The notes beneath the pieces were generated by a model. That model was given only the letters and a program-made list of their open reading frames with translations. It made no database searches and was not told the origin of the DNA. A stretch of 64,000 nucleotides of DNA from Heterodera schachtii (taxonomy: Eukaryota > Nematoda > Chromadorea > Rhabditida > Heteroderidae), in NCBI GenBank assembly GCA_023374025.1, contig SIJG01000084.1, positions 1 through 64,000 on the forward strand, in the 5' to 3' direction. This document shows, piece after piece, positions 25,979 to 37,504 of the stretch. Each line of letters begins with the position of its first letter. Position 1 is the stretch's first letter. The translations under genes were made by a program, and so were the position numbers.

Positions 25979-26627
25979 CCTGAAAATTAAGAAAAAAATT
26001 TCAAGGTGCTATCAAATTATGAATAGCCTTCAAATGAAACTAAAATTTTAAAGAAAATCTTAATACTTAAAAGAAGGCAAGACAAGTCATGCAGTTTGGA
26101 AAGCGTCCTTATACCCATCTTTCGCCCCTTTGCTAGGTCGTTTCTTAAATTCCGCCAACGTGGGCGTTTCATAAATCCGCCATGGGGTATAAAAACAAAA
26201 AATGTGACACATAAAAATTCATAACTTGTCTATTCTAAATACAACCAAAAATTATATTTTATGGTATCATTCAACAGCTCTTGGATGTTGTTTATCAGAA
26301 TATTAATTTTATGTATTTTTTAATATTATAAAAATTTATGGTTATAAAATTTCAAAAAATCTTAAGTCCGGTTTTTTGGCCATAACCTTTTGAAACTTAG
26401 TGAAATTTTTTGAAATATTTATTTAAATATTATACACGTGAATCAAATTCCATAAAAGAAAAAATAATTTAGTTGCTTAAAAAAAAGTTATAAAGATTAA
26501 TTATGTTATGCTTTTTGCCATGGTCATGCAAATATATTTTAGTCGTTTCATAAATTTAAATAAAAATAAATCAGTCTTTATCTATGGATATATGAAAATA
26601 TATTTTTGTGTCATTTTGCATTAATTT
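25979..26627. other. AT-rich DNA with degenerate foldback words
   Basis: No gene is seen. TTTGCTAGGTCGTTTC, TTTCATAAATCCGCCAT and GGTATCATTCAACAGC (26130-26280) resemble the foldback family at 59.6-60.0 kb, so this is probably a decayed copy. Confidence 0.35.
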
Positions 26628-28065
26628 TTTGGTGGGGACGGAGACGAAAAAGAGGCGAGTTTCAAATTTAAAAATTTATTAATTATTTAATTAAAAATGG
26701 TAAATTTAGTGAAATTGGTCATTTTTTTTTGTTGTTTTTTAAATTTTAATCCTCTTAAGCTTGTGCCAGCCCATAAGCTCATTTTGAAACACGCTTCCAA
26801 CGTATTTGAGGCAATGTTCCGCTTTGATGCCAAAAAAAGCGGAATTCCGTAAAAACATTACTGAATGACACTTGTAATATTAATGAATTAATTGTCAATC
26901 AACCTCTGCTAATTACATTTATCTCTCCTAATTGTACTAATTGATTTTCAATTAGCCTCTGCTAATTGTCCCGTGGAGGTCCCCGACGTTGAAGCAGCTG
27001 CGTTCAAAGTGATGTTGAGCTTCATTTATACAGATGATTTTGAGCGAACTGAACGGAGACAATGCAATGGCAGTGCTTTACGCCGGTGGATTTAATTTTA
27101 TTTGACAAAAATAAATGATTTAATTAGCCCAAAAATACAATATCCCCTCCCTGTTCGGCGAATCTTTGCAAATTCCAACCTCCGAATTGCGCAATGTTTT
27201 CTTTGCTTTTGCCCAGGCTCGCCTTTTCGACTTGGAGGTGGGTAGGAAAAATTGAAAAATGCTGAATGAACTAAAAATTTGCTAATTTTTAACTATTTTG
27301 TCGGTTTACATTTTTCAGTTAACTAAAACACATAATAAACTGTTTTAATGATTTTTTGAATGATTAAACTCAATCTCTTTAATTTTTCGGTCTTGAATTA
27401 TTTGCAAATTTTTTTTGCAGATATTTCCCCACACTCAAATTTTTACAAAAATTTTTTCGTGTATTAGAATGTATAATAATTAAGGATTTTAAGACAAATT
27501 TATTGTTGCTGTCTGATTGTGAGACCGAAAAACCCGGAGACTTTTCTATCATTGAGAATCGAAACAGATAAAAAATGAAGTTTTTTAAAGTTTATCAAAA
27601 GCCAATCAATCAATCATTAAAGGGCTTAAAGAAATCTCGGTCTCTTAAACTCGAAAACCTAGACCAGAAAAACTCGTCTTTTCTCACCCTGAGACTCTCA
27701 AAGAAGCACTATATTTTAAAGATTATTTTTCCTTTGAATTTTAGTATTTTGTTTACCATTGTTTGGATTATATTGGCAAAAATGCGGACGCTTTGCTCAA
27801 ATCGGATGAATTTTTGCAAATTGACCAAAAAATGTTGTGTGAAATTTTGGAATGTGACGAATTGCAAATCAGTGGCGAAATTTCAATTTGGAATGCGGTA
27901 ATTTTTTCACAAATAAATTTAAAAACTGTAAATTTTATTATTCATTTAATATTCTATTAAACTTTATTTAAAGGCACTCCGTTGGGCCGACGAAAAATTT
28001 GGTAAAAAGAAGTCAAAATTACAAACTCGTTTTCTGATAAAACCAATTGAAATTTTACCAGATTA
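26628..28065 (+). pseudogene. BTB-BACK gene, truncated and frameshifted
   Basis: Exon-like blocks: exon 1 tail near 26628-26656 (1 nt short in the FLVGDGD block), followed by the GC donor GAG|GCGAGT; exon 2 26760-26848 (LVPAHKLILKHASNVFEAMF; 89 nt versus 94 in paralogues); exon 3 26956-27085 (an extra T in the YTDDL block shifts the frame); exon 4 27128-27237 (TSELRNVFFAFAQARLFDLE, intact); exon 5 27745-27897 (YIGKNADALLKSDEFLQIDQ, intact, 153 nt); exon 6 from 27974 (ALRWADEKFG), which runs into a dispersed repeat near 27995 and stops at 28065. The exon 1 5' end, the rest of BACK and all MATH exons are missing. Intron 5 here has a normal AAG acceptor. A decayed paralogue. Confidence 0.8.
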
Positions 28066-28270
28066 GGTCAATGTTAAACGGTTTTTTTGGACTTGAATTT
28101 ATTGCATTAATTTTTGTTAGGATTTACAAAAGTTAATTTCTAAATTTTAAACATTTTTTTTAATTTAAAGTAACCAAACGTGGTCACTACAAAATGAACA
28201 GATGGTGGTCGATGGACGATGAACAGAAGGCGGCGGACGTGTCGAATTCGGACAATTCGATATTTGATTT
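28000..28270. repeat. Dispersed repeat, three copies in the window
   Basis: This stretch matches in reverse complement the regions near 50205-50465 and 54805-55065 (shared words such as GTCGAATTCGGACAATTCGA, AGATGGTGGTCGA and ATCTAATTTACCA-like AT-rich context). It truncates exon 6 of the preceding BTB pseudogene, so it is younger than that gene copy. Confidence 0.6.
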
Positions 28271-28487
28271 TTCATGTTTTTATTGCGTTTTCCTTCACGC
28301 TACAATTAATTTTAGAAAAAAAATCTTATTTTGGGACAAAATCATGTTTTAGCCTCGTTTGTCCTTATTTTGAAAAAAAAAACTTGGCCGCCCTGGCATT
28401 TGGAAGTTTAAAAAAAAATTCATTTGATAAATTTTTGAATTTATAACATATTTGGATTAAATTATGGAGCTATTTCATTAAAAATGT

Positions 28488-29266
28488 CGGGCCAGGACCT
28501 TTTCGTACCGCCGTTTTCGTACCGAAGACGTTTTCGTACCGCCGTTTTCATACGAGTGGATATGCAAAAAAAAATTGCATTCATATTATTTTTTTAATCT
28601 TTAAGTAATTACTAGGGCTGGGAATTTAAGTCAAATGTCTTTTTTTCGCTAAATCTAAATGGAGGAGTTTGACTTTTTGAGGCAAAATTTGAATTTTGGT
28701 GAAGAACATGCCTAAAAATACAAAGAAAATTCCGAAAATAAAAATTTCGATCGATAAAAATGCAGTGATACCTGGCTGAATTTTTCTTAATTGTTGGAAG
28801 AATCTCTTAATGTTTTGACAATTTAGCTTTTATTAACTACAAAATGAATCAGGAGCAAGTAATTAAAACAAAACAAAATCATGATAAGTTGGTGCATTAT
28901 GGTGCACTCTATGTGTTCCACAAATTCAGTAACGATGGACTTAACAATATTGTCCCTCAAAATGATTACAATTATGCCAATGACAATGTCAACCCCAAAA
29001 ACCTTAACAATTTTCTTCGTGTATTTCCCGAAACTATGAGATGCGACCTTATTTTGTCCCGGAAAAATTAAATTTTGGTTCTATTAGTTCTTAAGTTTTT
29101 CAAATCGAATCTGACGTTTGTACAAGAACTCGTACGAAAATGTCCCCCGTACGAAAATGGCGGTACGAATACGACCCTGGTACGAAAACGGATGGTACGA
29201 AAACGTCCCGGTACGAAAACGGCGGTACGAAAACGGCGGTACGAAAACGACCCTGACCGTAAAAAT
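28488..29266. mobile_element. Foldback element with arrays of a GTACGAAAACG motif
   Basis: The left end (28498-28560) has four tandem copies of a 14-15 bp word TTTTCGTACCGCCG. The right end (29130-29262) has about eight copies of its complement (GGTACGAAAACGGCG). The ends also mirror each other outside the arrays (GGCCAGGACC versus GACCCTGACC). Long inverted ends made of short tandem repeats are the hallmark of foldback-type elements. A 75-codon frame lies between the arms. Related motif arrays occur at 50125-50165 and 54725-54765. Confidence 0.6.
28844..29071 (+). CDS. Small open frame with partial FLYWCH-like motif
   Basis: A 75-residue frame starting MNQEQVIKTKQNHDKLVHYG. The stretch KLVHYGALYVFHKFSNDGLN resembles the start of FLYWCH-type zinc-binding domains (a G.lY.F.K.s.DG pattern), but the expected WRC and CxxxxH parts do not follow. 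It lies between the two motif-array arms of a foldback element, so it may be a captured or degenerate fragment of a transposon-associated FLYWCH protein. No introns, signal peptide or partner are visible. The assignment is tentative and rests on about 20 residues. Confidence 0.3.
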   Translation: MNQEQVIKTKQNHDKLVHYGALYVFHKFSNDGLNNIVPQNDYNYANDNVNPKNLNNFLRVFPETMRCDLILSRKN

Positions 29267-29978
29267 GTAATTGTTAAGAATCTTTGAAATTATATAGCAT
29301 AAAGTCACAATTTTTCTTTAAAAAATTAGCCAAAATCACAATGAAAATATGCTAAAAATCGTTAAATTTGGTCACTTTTTCTACAAAAACTATTAACAAT
29401 TCGCATTAAAAATCACTAAAAAATTACCCGGCGGTGCCTATCGGAACTGCCGGACCCCCCCCCCCCCCCACCCTATCTCACAAAATTTTTCTTTTGCCGA
29501 AAGTACGGTGGCGCTTCCTGGGAAATACGGTCGCATTACGCATTTTGCCACTACTCCCAACTATCTTCTGTTTTTTGAAATTGCCATAAATTCCTCGACT
29601 TTTAACCTCAAACATATAGTCATACCAGCAACGTTTAAGTAAAAGTTTACCCCGCGGAGATTTGGCATTGTAAAAGCGCATTAAAGCCATTTTGCAAGTT
29701 TTACCTCAACTATGAAAAAATTTACACCAATAAAAAATGGAAATGGTTTTAGCGAAAAAATGAAATGAAGTAGAACAAAAAAAAGAAAAGATTTCAAGCC
29801 TGAAAAAATTTATTAAGAAAAAAACTCCAAAATTTTGACTTTTTTCGTGCACAAATGAATTAAACGCCTTTTAAAAAATATAATACATTCGTTTCAAAAA
29901 TTATCAACCCACCAAAGTTTTTTTTAAAACAACAAAATTTTATTCCGTAAAATTAACAAAAAAAACAATCCCAAATGT
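29267..29978. other. AT-rich intergenic with one GC-hairpin repeat
   Basis: 29427-29456 is a copy of the dispersed GC-rich palindrome, followed by a run of C. 29780-29830 resembles 9905-9960 (TTTCAAGCCTG... GACTTTTT words). No gene is seen. Confidence 0.45.
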
Positions 29979-31854
29979 TCATTTCCAATAATTATCATTG
30001 CATTTTCTCCAAAAGTTTTCATTTTCCTCCATAAATTGGAGAGTTTCATGAATGTCATTTAACGCACCCTCTCCTAATTTGGCTGTTCCTTTTTCACTTT
30101 CCAAGGCAGAATTTGCTGCGGAACGCACCTAAAAAGGAAAAATTTATAATAATAATAATTATTATTATTCGAAGCAAATAGCGATATTATTATTATCAAA
30201 TTTGTAATGCGATTAATATTTAATTACTTTTCATTTTTACCAATTTTCCTACTATCATTTGGCAGGTTTTATGGAAAAACCTAAAACCCAAAAAATGAAA
30301 ATATTCTAAACTATATAAATTGATAATTTGTTTAAATGACCTCTTTTTAATAAACTTTACCTCTTCTGTTATTTCCAATGCTTTGTCCTTATTTTTTTGG
30401 ACTTCCGCTAAGAATAAAGCATAGTTCAGGCCACCACGAATCCGCGTCATGTCTTCTCCACTCAAATTTTTTGCAGCTTCATATGCACATTCATACGCAG
30501 ATAAAGCTGATAACATATCTATAAGAAGCATATTTTAAGAAAATATGGATCAATTATAAGTTAAGAGAATATGGATCAAATTTAATCCGGTTTTCAACCG
30601 ATTCAAGACTGTACAATGTTAAGATGATTTTGTTTCAACCATCTGAAATTGAAAATTCTAGAAAATTTTCTCTAAATTTAAAAACGCCTAACCCCTTGTT
30701 TTAATTTTACGCATAATTCCATAACGCATATTTTAGGACTTAAATTTGTAAAGATAAAAAAGTTCAATTAAGGATAAAGATAAATGTCGTCAAGCGGTGC
30801 CAACAGACGCCGCTGGAGAAAATTTGACATTTTTATGCAAATTATTAACTGATTTTCCACCGAAAATGATCATTTATTGGATGATTAAAACATTCTAATT
30901 TACTGTTAGGAATAAAACTTTTTTATATTAAAAAAGTGTTTAATTTCTGTAGGTCAATCAATTGGAAAAAGCAAAATTTTTGAATTTTTCTATCCCTTAA
31001 GTTCTTAATGGCCTATCAATTCTGCGCCTAGTGATCACTGATCACTTTGGTTCCATTAACTCACATTTCTCACGGCTTATGCACTCGCATTTATAACGGA
31101 GAAGATCAGCAATTGTGAATTGGTAAATGATTTTGCCTTCATTGGCCTCTGTTTTGCCAATTAATTGTTGAAAAAGCTGCTAAATTGGTATTGTTTCGTA
31201 TAAAATTGAAAATTTACGAATATTTTAATTTTAATTTAATTTTCTTACAATGCCAGATTTGCAAAGCTCTTCTAAATCCTCGCGATATTTTTTCAGACAC
31301 AAAGACCATGCCTTAAATTGGTGCTTTTTTTCTTATTTAATCAATTTTCAGAATTTTTTTCGAAAATGTAAAAATTTAACAAAAATTTAGAAAAATTATT
31401 TTTAAAGATTTTTTATATATTAATATTTGTGTTAATCGAACATTTCCACATTTTAAACTGACGTTTTTCATGCAATTTCTCAGAAAAGATAATAAATTTT
31501 TTAATTTATTTGGCAATATTTGATAAAATTCATTTGGCAAAAACCTGGTCATCATCATCCGATCCGTTGAACTCAATTCTTACATGGATTTGTCTAATTT
31601 TGTTTCTGATTTCATTTGCCGCATTTTTAAAACACTCTGTGCAAAACTTAATTTCCTTAAGTTTGTTTGTTGCATTATTTTCCAACGCCTGAAAATTTGT
31701 AAAATTATAATATTTATTTCAATTTAATTAATTAACTTTTACTTACACATTTCACTTGGTCAGTAGCCTTTTTGAAGTCGGCTAATAACACAAATTTGTA
31801 AGCACACAGAAATTGCTCACTGAAAGTTAATTCATCTTTGGATAATTCTTCCAT
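29979..31854 (-). CDS. Divergent 14-3-3-like protein, 229 aa, six exons
   Basis: Exons in order: 31854-31747, 31688-31584, 31311-31249, 31179-31074, 30518-30361, 30128-29979; the phases join and the frame is open. 14-3-3 proteins bind phosphoserine/threonine peptides. Matching blocks: ELTFSEQFLCAYK (residues 8-20, helix C with the Lys of the binding groove), KKYREDLEELC (helix D), KIIYQFTIADLLRYKCE (108-124, with the groove Arg120-Tyr121), RIRGGLNYALF (153-163, with the groove Asn159), and LNDIHETLQFMEENENFW (helix I, Trp220). Unusual: the second groove arginine in helix C is not found (ADFKKATD replaces GARRSSWR), and the protein starts at helix C, lacking the N-terminal dimerisation helices A and B of the usual ~248-aa protein. 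An upstream exon was not found; a MITE lies 200 bp upstream. The start ATG at 31854 is the only in-frame Met in exon 1. Confidence 0.75.
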
Positions 31855-32057
31855 TTAAAATCTAAAATTTTTATTTTTATTTATAATATTTATTTATTTT
31901 GTTAAATTAGAAATTTTATAGAAAAATATTTTCGTAATTTTTCATCTAAATATTTGAATACTAATGGTAAAATGATTTCCATTTCACCAAATTATATATC
32001 AAAATTCAAAGGAAATATTTTTAAATTTTGCCATGATAGAAAAAAATGAATTATTAT

Positions 32058-32664
32058 TAGGGACGTGAATTTTAGTGAAGAAAAATCCCGAAATAGTTAA
32101 CTAAAATAGTGAGTAAAAATGCCAAAATAGTGAAAAAAAAGTCCGAAATAGTGAAGAATAGTGACATAATTTTTAGCCAAAAATTGAATAAAACTAATTT
32201 TTTTTTCACTAGTGCAGTTGCAAATGAGCTACATTTCCTTTATAAAATTCTCTTAGCAAATATTGACATTTTTTAAATCAAAAATTTTGTCAAGAAAAAA
32301 AAAATTTGGGGGAAGAATTTTTGAGAAAATTTTTTCATTTCTTAGGAGTGTATTTTTGAAATTTTTGAGCCGATTTTTAGGGGTGTATTTTTCTGAAATT
32401 TTATAAGTCGTTTTTTAGGGGGTGTATTTTTGTTTTTATTGCCTTTTGTTGAAAAATTTTTCAAAAAATGTCAAAATAGTGACAAAATGCCAAAATAGTG
32501 ATTTTTAACTATTTTAGTGACGAAGTCGCCAAAATAGTGATTTCTATTGACCGATAGTGACATCAGAATCGAAAATTTTTAATGCAGAAATGCGTTTTTT
32601 GAGCTCCTTTCTTCAAATCAATTGAGCAAAAAAAATAGTTAAAACCTAAAATTCACGTCCCTAA
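32058..32664. mobile_element. MITE with TTAGGGACGTGAATTTTAG ends
   Basis: The 19-bp end TTAGGGACGTGAATTTTAG at 32058 is mirrored exactly at the right end (CTAAAATTCACGTCCCTAA, ending 32664). Flanks on both sides contain TTATTA, a possible target duplication. The interior is AATAGTGA-rich and non-coding. It sits directly upstream of the 14-3-3-like gene. Confidence 0.75.
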
Positions 32665-34483
32665 TTATTATTAAAAGAGATGATTTTAAAATAACTGATT
32701 CATCTGCTGAATTTTCCATTTTTATATATATGAGGAGGTGAGTTATAAATAAATTGTAATTTACGACAAATTATGACCTAAAAAAAGGAAAAGATAAGGA
32801 ATGAACGTTCCTTTTTCTCACAAATAAAAATTCTTTGTCTATTTTTTAAATTGAGCAAAATGATGACCTAATTTTTAATAATGTAAAATGCTTTAAAATT
32901 AATCGTTCTATTAAATTGGAAATTTCCAGTACACGAGCGAAAGTTTTCCCCTCTGTGAGTGTCGATTCATTATTGGAGCACTTCAACTCTTGCTAACTTT
33001 TCTTCGAAAAAACTCGGATTTAATTTATTTTCTTTTTGAAATCCTGGTCGGAATCAAAAAATGAATTGATGGATTAGTCTGATCGGGATCCCATTCACAA
33101 AAACATGCACATGTCAATTTTCAACATTAAAGTATCAACAATTATATAGAAAAAGAGAAAAATTAATTTTTTTTTTAACTTATTTTTCTTTTATTTGATA
33201 AAATAAAGAAAAAAATTATAAAAAATAATATTCTCAAAGATTGTTCTTGTTAAAAGATGTTGACATCATATGTACTGGAATGATTTTTGGAATTTATCTT
33301 TAAAACAAAAGAATTTTAAATATTTTTTATAGAATTTAAAAAATTATTTTTATTTTTACTTTTGGAAATTTATTAACAAATCGCATAAAACATTCAAATT
33401 TTTTCGATGATGTTCACCAACAGCATGAGGGACGGGCGAAGCTCGGCATACAATTAGCACTCGAAGATGAAGCTCGAAACGAAGGATGTCCAATGTGCCG
33501 ATAGGCGTCGCCATGCCATAAAAATTTTAAAAATTTACTTGTGAATTTGGATAACAACTGATTTTCAGCCAAAAAATTTGAAAAATTAAAAAAAGTCATT
33601 CTTATTTAATTGCCATTTTCTATAAAAATCCGATTAAAAATGGTCAAAATGTCACTATTTCGGGCTTTCTGTCGCAGTTTTGTCACTTTTTTGCATTTTT
33701 CTTCGCTATTTAACTATTCAAGGCTTTTTAACTAAAAATCGCTTCCCTATTTATCCCTTTGATTACGATGATTCCCTTATTTCCTCTTCAGTTTTTATTT
33801 ATAAAACTTATAAACTGCAACAATAAAATCAAACCAATTTTTGTGATTTTTTCTAATCCACAAATTATTATTAAAATTATTAATTTATTCAACATACATA
33901 TGTATGTATATACAGAATAATGCACACACCTTTTCCCAGTTTGTTGACAAACAATTTTGTTTATATTTAAAAAACAATATTTGTTTACATTTGCATTGAT
34001 TTGGGTCAATTTTTTTTTACCGGTGGCAAAGCGAAGAAAAAAAAATGGTAAAAAAATGACACAGCAAAAACAATTATTTCCATTCTTAAACACAATTTGC
34101 CACATTTGCATATTTTTATTTTTTATTGAGCTTATTTGTTAGGATGGAAGATGATGGGTAAAATTAACAGGTGATTTGTGCTCGGAGTTCGATTTCCAAT
34201 TTTAAAATTTCCATAAAAATAAACGGACGAAAGAGCTATACAAAGGACCAAAAAGCATCAAACCGAGTAAGCCTTTTTAACCCTTAATGATTTTATATTA
34301 ATTTTTATCTATTGAAAAATAAACAAATTAAGTTTTTAAACTTTTGAAATCGTCCTCCCCTCAAATTAGGATTTTGTCGTTTGTGCAATGATATTTATTT
34401 TTTGCAAATATTGAATATTTTTTCACTTAATTTCCAATTATTTTATCATTTAATAGTTATTTACGAATTTTCAATTGATCAAA
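32665..34483. other. Intergenic; 33.7-34.48 kb is a shared BTB 5' flank
   Basis: 32665-33700 has no recognisable gene; about 33420-33512 is a GC-richer patch with a degenerate copy of the dispersed hairpin (TGCCGATAGGCGTCGCC). From about 33700 to the ATG at 34484 the sequence resembles 8500-9276 and includes words also found at 60.0 and 63.65 kb (TTTACATTTGCATTGATTTG). Confidence 0.45.
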
Positions 34484-36339
34484 ATGCCCAAATCAGTGAT
34501 TAAGCATTTGTTGAGCACGGGTGAGGACGCGGATGTTTATTTTTTGGTGGGCGACGGAGCCGCAAAAGAGGCAATTTTTTAAATTCAAAAATTAAATTTA
34601 TTATTAATTAAAATTTGGATAATTTTAGTGAATTATTTAATTATTTTTATTTGATTGTTTTTTACTTATATTTTATCATCTTCAGCTTTTACCAGCCCAT
34701 AAACTCATTTTGAAGCACGCTTCCGACGTATTTGAGGCAATGTTACGTTTTGACGCCAAAAATGAAAAAGTGGAATTCGGTAAAAATATTGAAATATAAA
34801 ATAAAACTAATTAATTAATTGATTAGTATAAGCTGGGGTTTTTGGATCCAGGAATGTTTTTTTTCTGGATTCATCTACAGATACAGCTCATTTCGGCAAC
34901 CAGTATTTTTCATGTATGTGTATTTTGCTATATTTTTTACAGAAAAAATCGATACATATAGGTACGGGAATTTTCCAAAATGCTGAACTCTATTAAATGA
35001 ATTAATTTTCATTTTCCTCCGCTAATTATCCTATTTATTCAACTAGCCTCTGCTAATTGTCCATTGAAGGTCATCGATGTTGAAGCAGCAGCTTTCAAAG
35101 TGATGTTAAGCTTCATTTACACGGAGGATTTGAGCGGATTGAACGGAGACAATGCAATGGCAGTGCTTTACGCCGGTGAATTTATTTTTTGGAAATAAAA
35201 TTTATTAATTAGTAATTCCCTAATTAGCCAAAAAATACAATATCACTGATTTGGTCGACGCATCTTTGCAAATTCCCATCTCTGAATTGCGCAATGTTTT
35301 CTTCGCTTTTGCCCAGGCGCGCCTTTTCAAATTGGAGGTGAGAAAGAATTAATTTATTTTTAAACCTATTATTTTTATTATCCTTTTTTTGATAATTTAA
35401 TTCTATTTAAAGGATTTTGCCTGCAAATGTTTGCGTTACATTTGTCAAAATGCGGTCCAATTGTTTGGATCAGATGACTTTTTGCAAATTGATCAGGAAA
35501 TGTTGTGTGTGCTTCTCGATAGCGATCTTTTATTGATCAGCGATGAATTTGAAATTTGGAAAGCTGTAATTTCAATTTAAAATAGAATTTGCATTTTAAT
35601 TCTTTTTTTCAAATTTAGGCACTTCGTTGGGCCGAATGAAAAATGTCGTCAGAATGGCACTAAAAACTCCACGGAAAATCGTCGTTCAGTGCTTGGTCTG
35701 GCATTGTTCAAAATTCGTTTTCCAAATATCCATGAGGAGCAGTTTTCAGAATTCATCGGTAAAAATTTTTGAAATAAGAAAATCAAATTGAAATTTCCTT
35801 ATGGGATGACATAAATTTGCGGCTTAAAGCTTGAAATTATTAATTACATAAAACATTCCTTATATTTTACAGTTCCATCCGGTGTGTTAACAGAGAAAGA
35901 AGTGATCGGCGTTTATCAGTTTAATTCTCATCCGTATCAGTATCGTCCATATCTGTCTAATCCATATCTGTTTTTCGTGGAGTTCCCGGGCTGTATTCGT
36001 TGAAATTCCCAATCCATGGACGAATTTTTGATTGGAACAAAGCCAAGGGAAACAAAAGAGGGACACTTGCTTTGCATATTGAAAATCTATCGGAATTTGC
36101 ACGAGAAACCGTTTGGAGTGAACGTAAAAGCGAAACTGTGCATATCGGAGGATTTCCATGGAAAATATGGGCACAAATTAAAAGAAAGATGAAAGCACTG
36201 ACAATGAGAAATGGTTGGGCATTTATCTCATGTGTGATTCTCCAAAAGAAGGTTCAATCTTATATAATAAGTTGAGTGTTTGTATGTATGTATGTATCTG
36301 CCATCGTTTGAATTGGCGTGGCGTTTTGTAATTGTTTTG

Positions 36340-36490
36340 CGTTAAAAATGCATTTGAAATGTTTTGGTTTTGTTTTTGCGTTAAAAATGCATTTGAAAAT
36401 TGAAAATGTTTTTGTTTTGTTTTGCGTTAAAAAAGCATTTGAAAAATGGAAATGTTTGGTTTTGATTTTTCAATTTGTTTTGCAATAAAC
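36340..36490. repeat. Short tandem repeat inside the Helitron
   Basis: Three imperfect copies of a roughly 50-bp unit containing TTTTGCGTTAAAAATGCATT and a TTTGGTTTTG tail. Confidence 0.6.
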
Positions 36491-37139
36491 ATTCTTAAAA
36501 AGTGTACCTAATTTAATTGCTTTTTTATGTATGTTCATAGTTTATTAAGTTATTTGTTATATGAATTTGTTTTTTGTAAACGAAAAAAACGTTTTTGTTT
36601 TTATCAGTATATTGTTTGTTTGATTTAGTGGTTGTTGTTTCTCAGTTTGTTTGTTTATTTTGTTTTTGTGTTCTTTGCGTGAAATAATTATGTTAATGCT
36701 TATGCTTAATGTTTAATTGTTATTAGATTTTGGTTTCTTTGTCTAATTTTCTGATTTAGCCAAAATTGGAGTGCTTAATTAAAATAAATTTTCAACAGGT
36801 TTAAAGGTTATTTTCTGCTCTGCCGGTTCGGCAATATCTCATTCCACACTAACTGCAGGTCGGCCATTCATCATAATGCTTAGCAATTTCGGAAGAAGTT
36901 AAAGTTTACCTTTTGTACTCAGAATTATGTAAAAAGTAAGCTAAAAGTCGTTTTTTGTGGTTGAGACTGATTTAGCTTTTCCATATGTAATTGTAGTTGC
37001 AAAATTTAGATAATGAACAAAGTGTGATGGCCTAGCGTTTTGTTGAATGCCCTGGGATTACGAACTTCCCAAATGCTGATGTTATACAGTTAAGCGCAGA
37101 ATTTGGAATTGTTTGAGAAAAAGTGTGGTTCGAGTTAGA

Positions 37140-37445
37140 AAATTACAATAGTGTGGTATGTGGTTTGTGTTAGACAATAGTGTGGTGTGTGGTTTTGTGT
37201 TAGTCAACCACATTAGTGTGGTGTGTGGTTTGTGTTAGACAATAGTGTGGTGTGTGGTTTATGGCAGTCAACCACATTAGTGTGGTGTGTGGTTTGTGTT
37301 AGACAATAGTGTGGTGTGTGGTTTATGTCAGTCAACCACATTAGTGTGGTTTGTGTTAGACAATAGTGTGGTGTGTGGTTTATGGCAGTCAACCACATTA
37401 GTGTGGCGTGTTGTTTTTTAGACAATAGTGTGGTGTGTTCATGTC
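37140..37445. repeat. GTGTGGTGTGTGGTTT minisatellite in the Helitron
   Basis: About four to five copies of a roughly 70-bp unit (GACAATAGTGTGGTGTGTGG plus GTCAACCACATTAGTGTGGT). Each full unit contains the inverted pair ACCACA-TTAG-TGTGGT, a small perfect hairpin. Confidence 0.8.
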
Positions 37446-37504
37446 TTTGATAAAACATTAGTGTTTGTTCTGTGACTTTAGTGTGACACAATAATGTGCG
37501 TCAT

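Noticed and set aside
29478..29690. 70-residue basic frame on the reverse strand
   Set aside because: No domain, no splice partner, and it lies beside repeat DNA; not supported as a gene.
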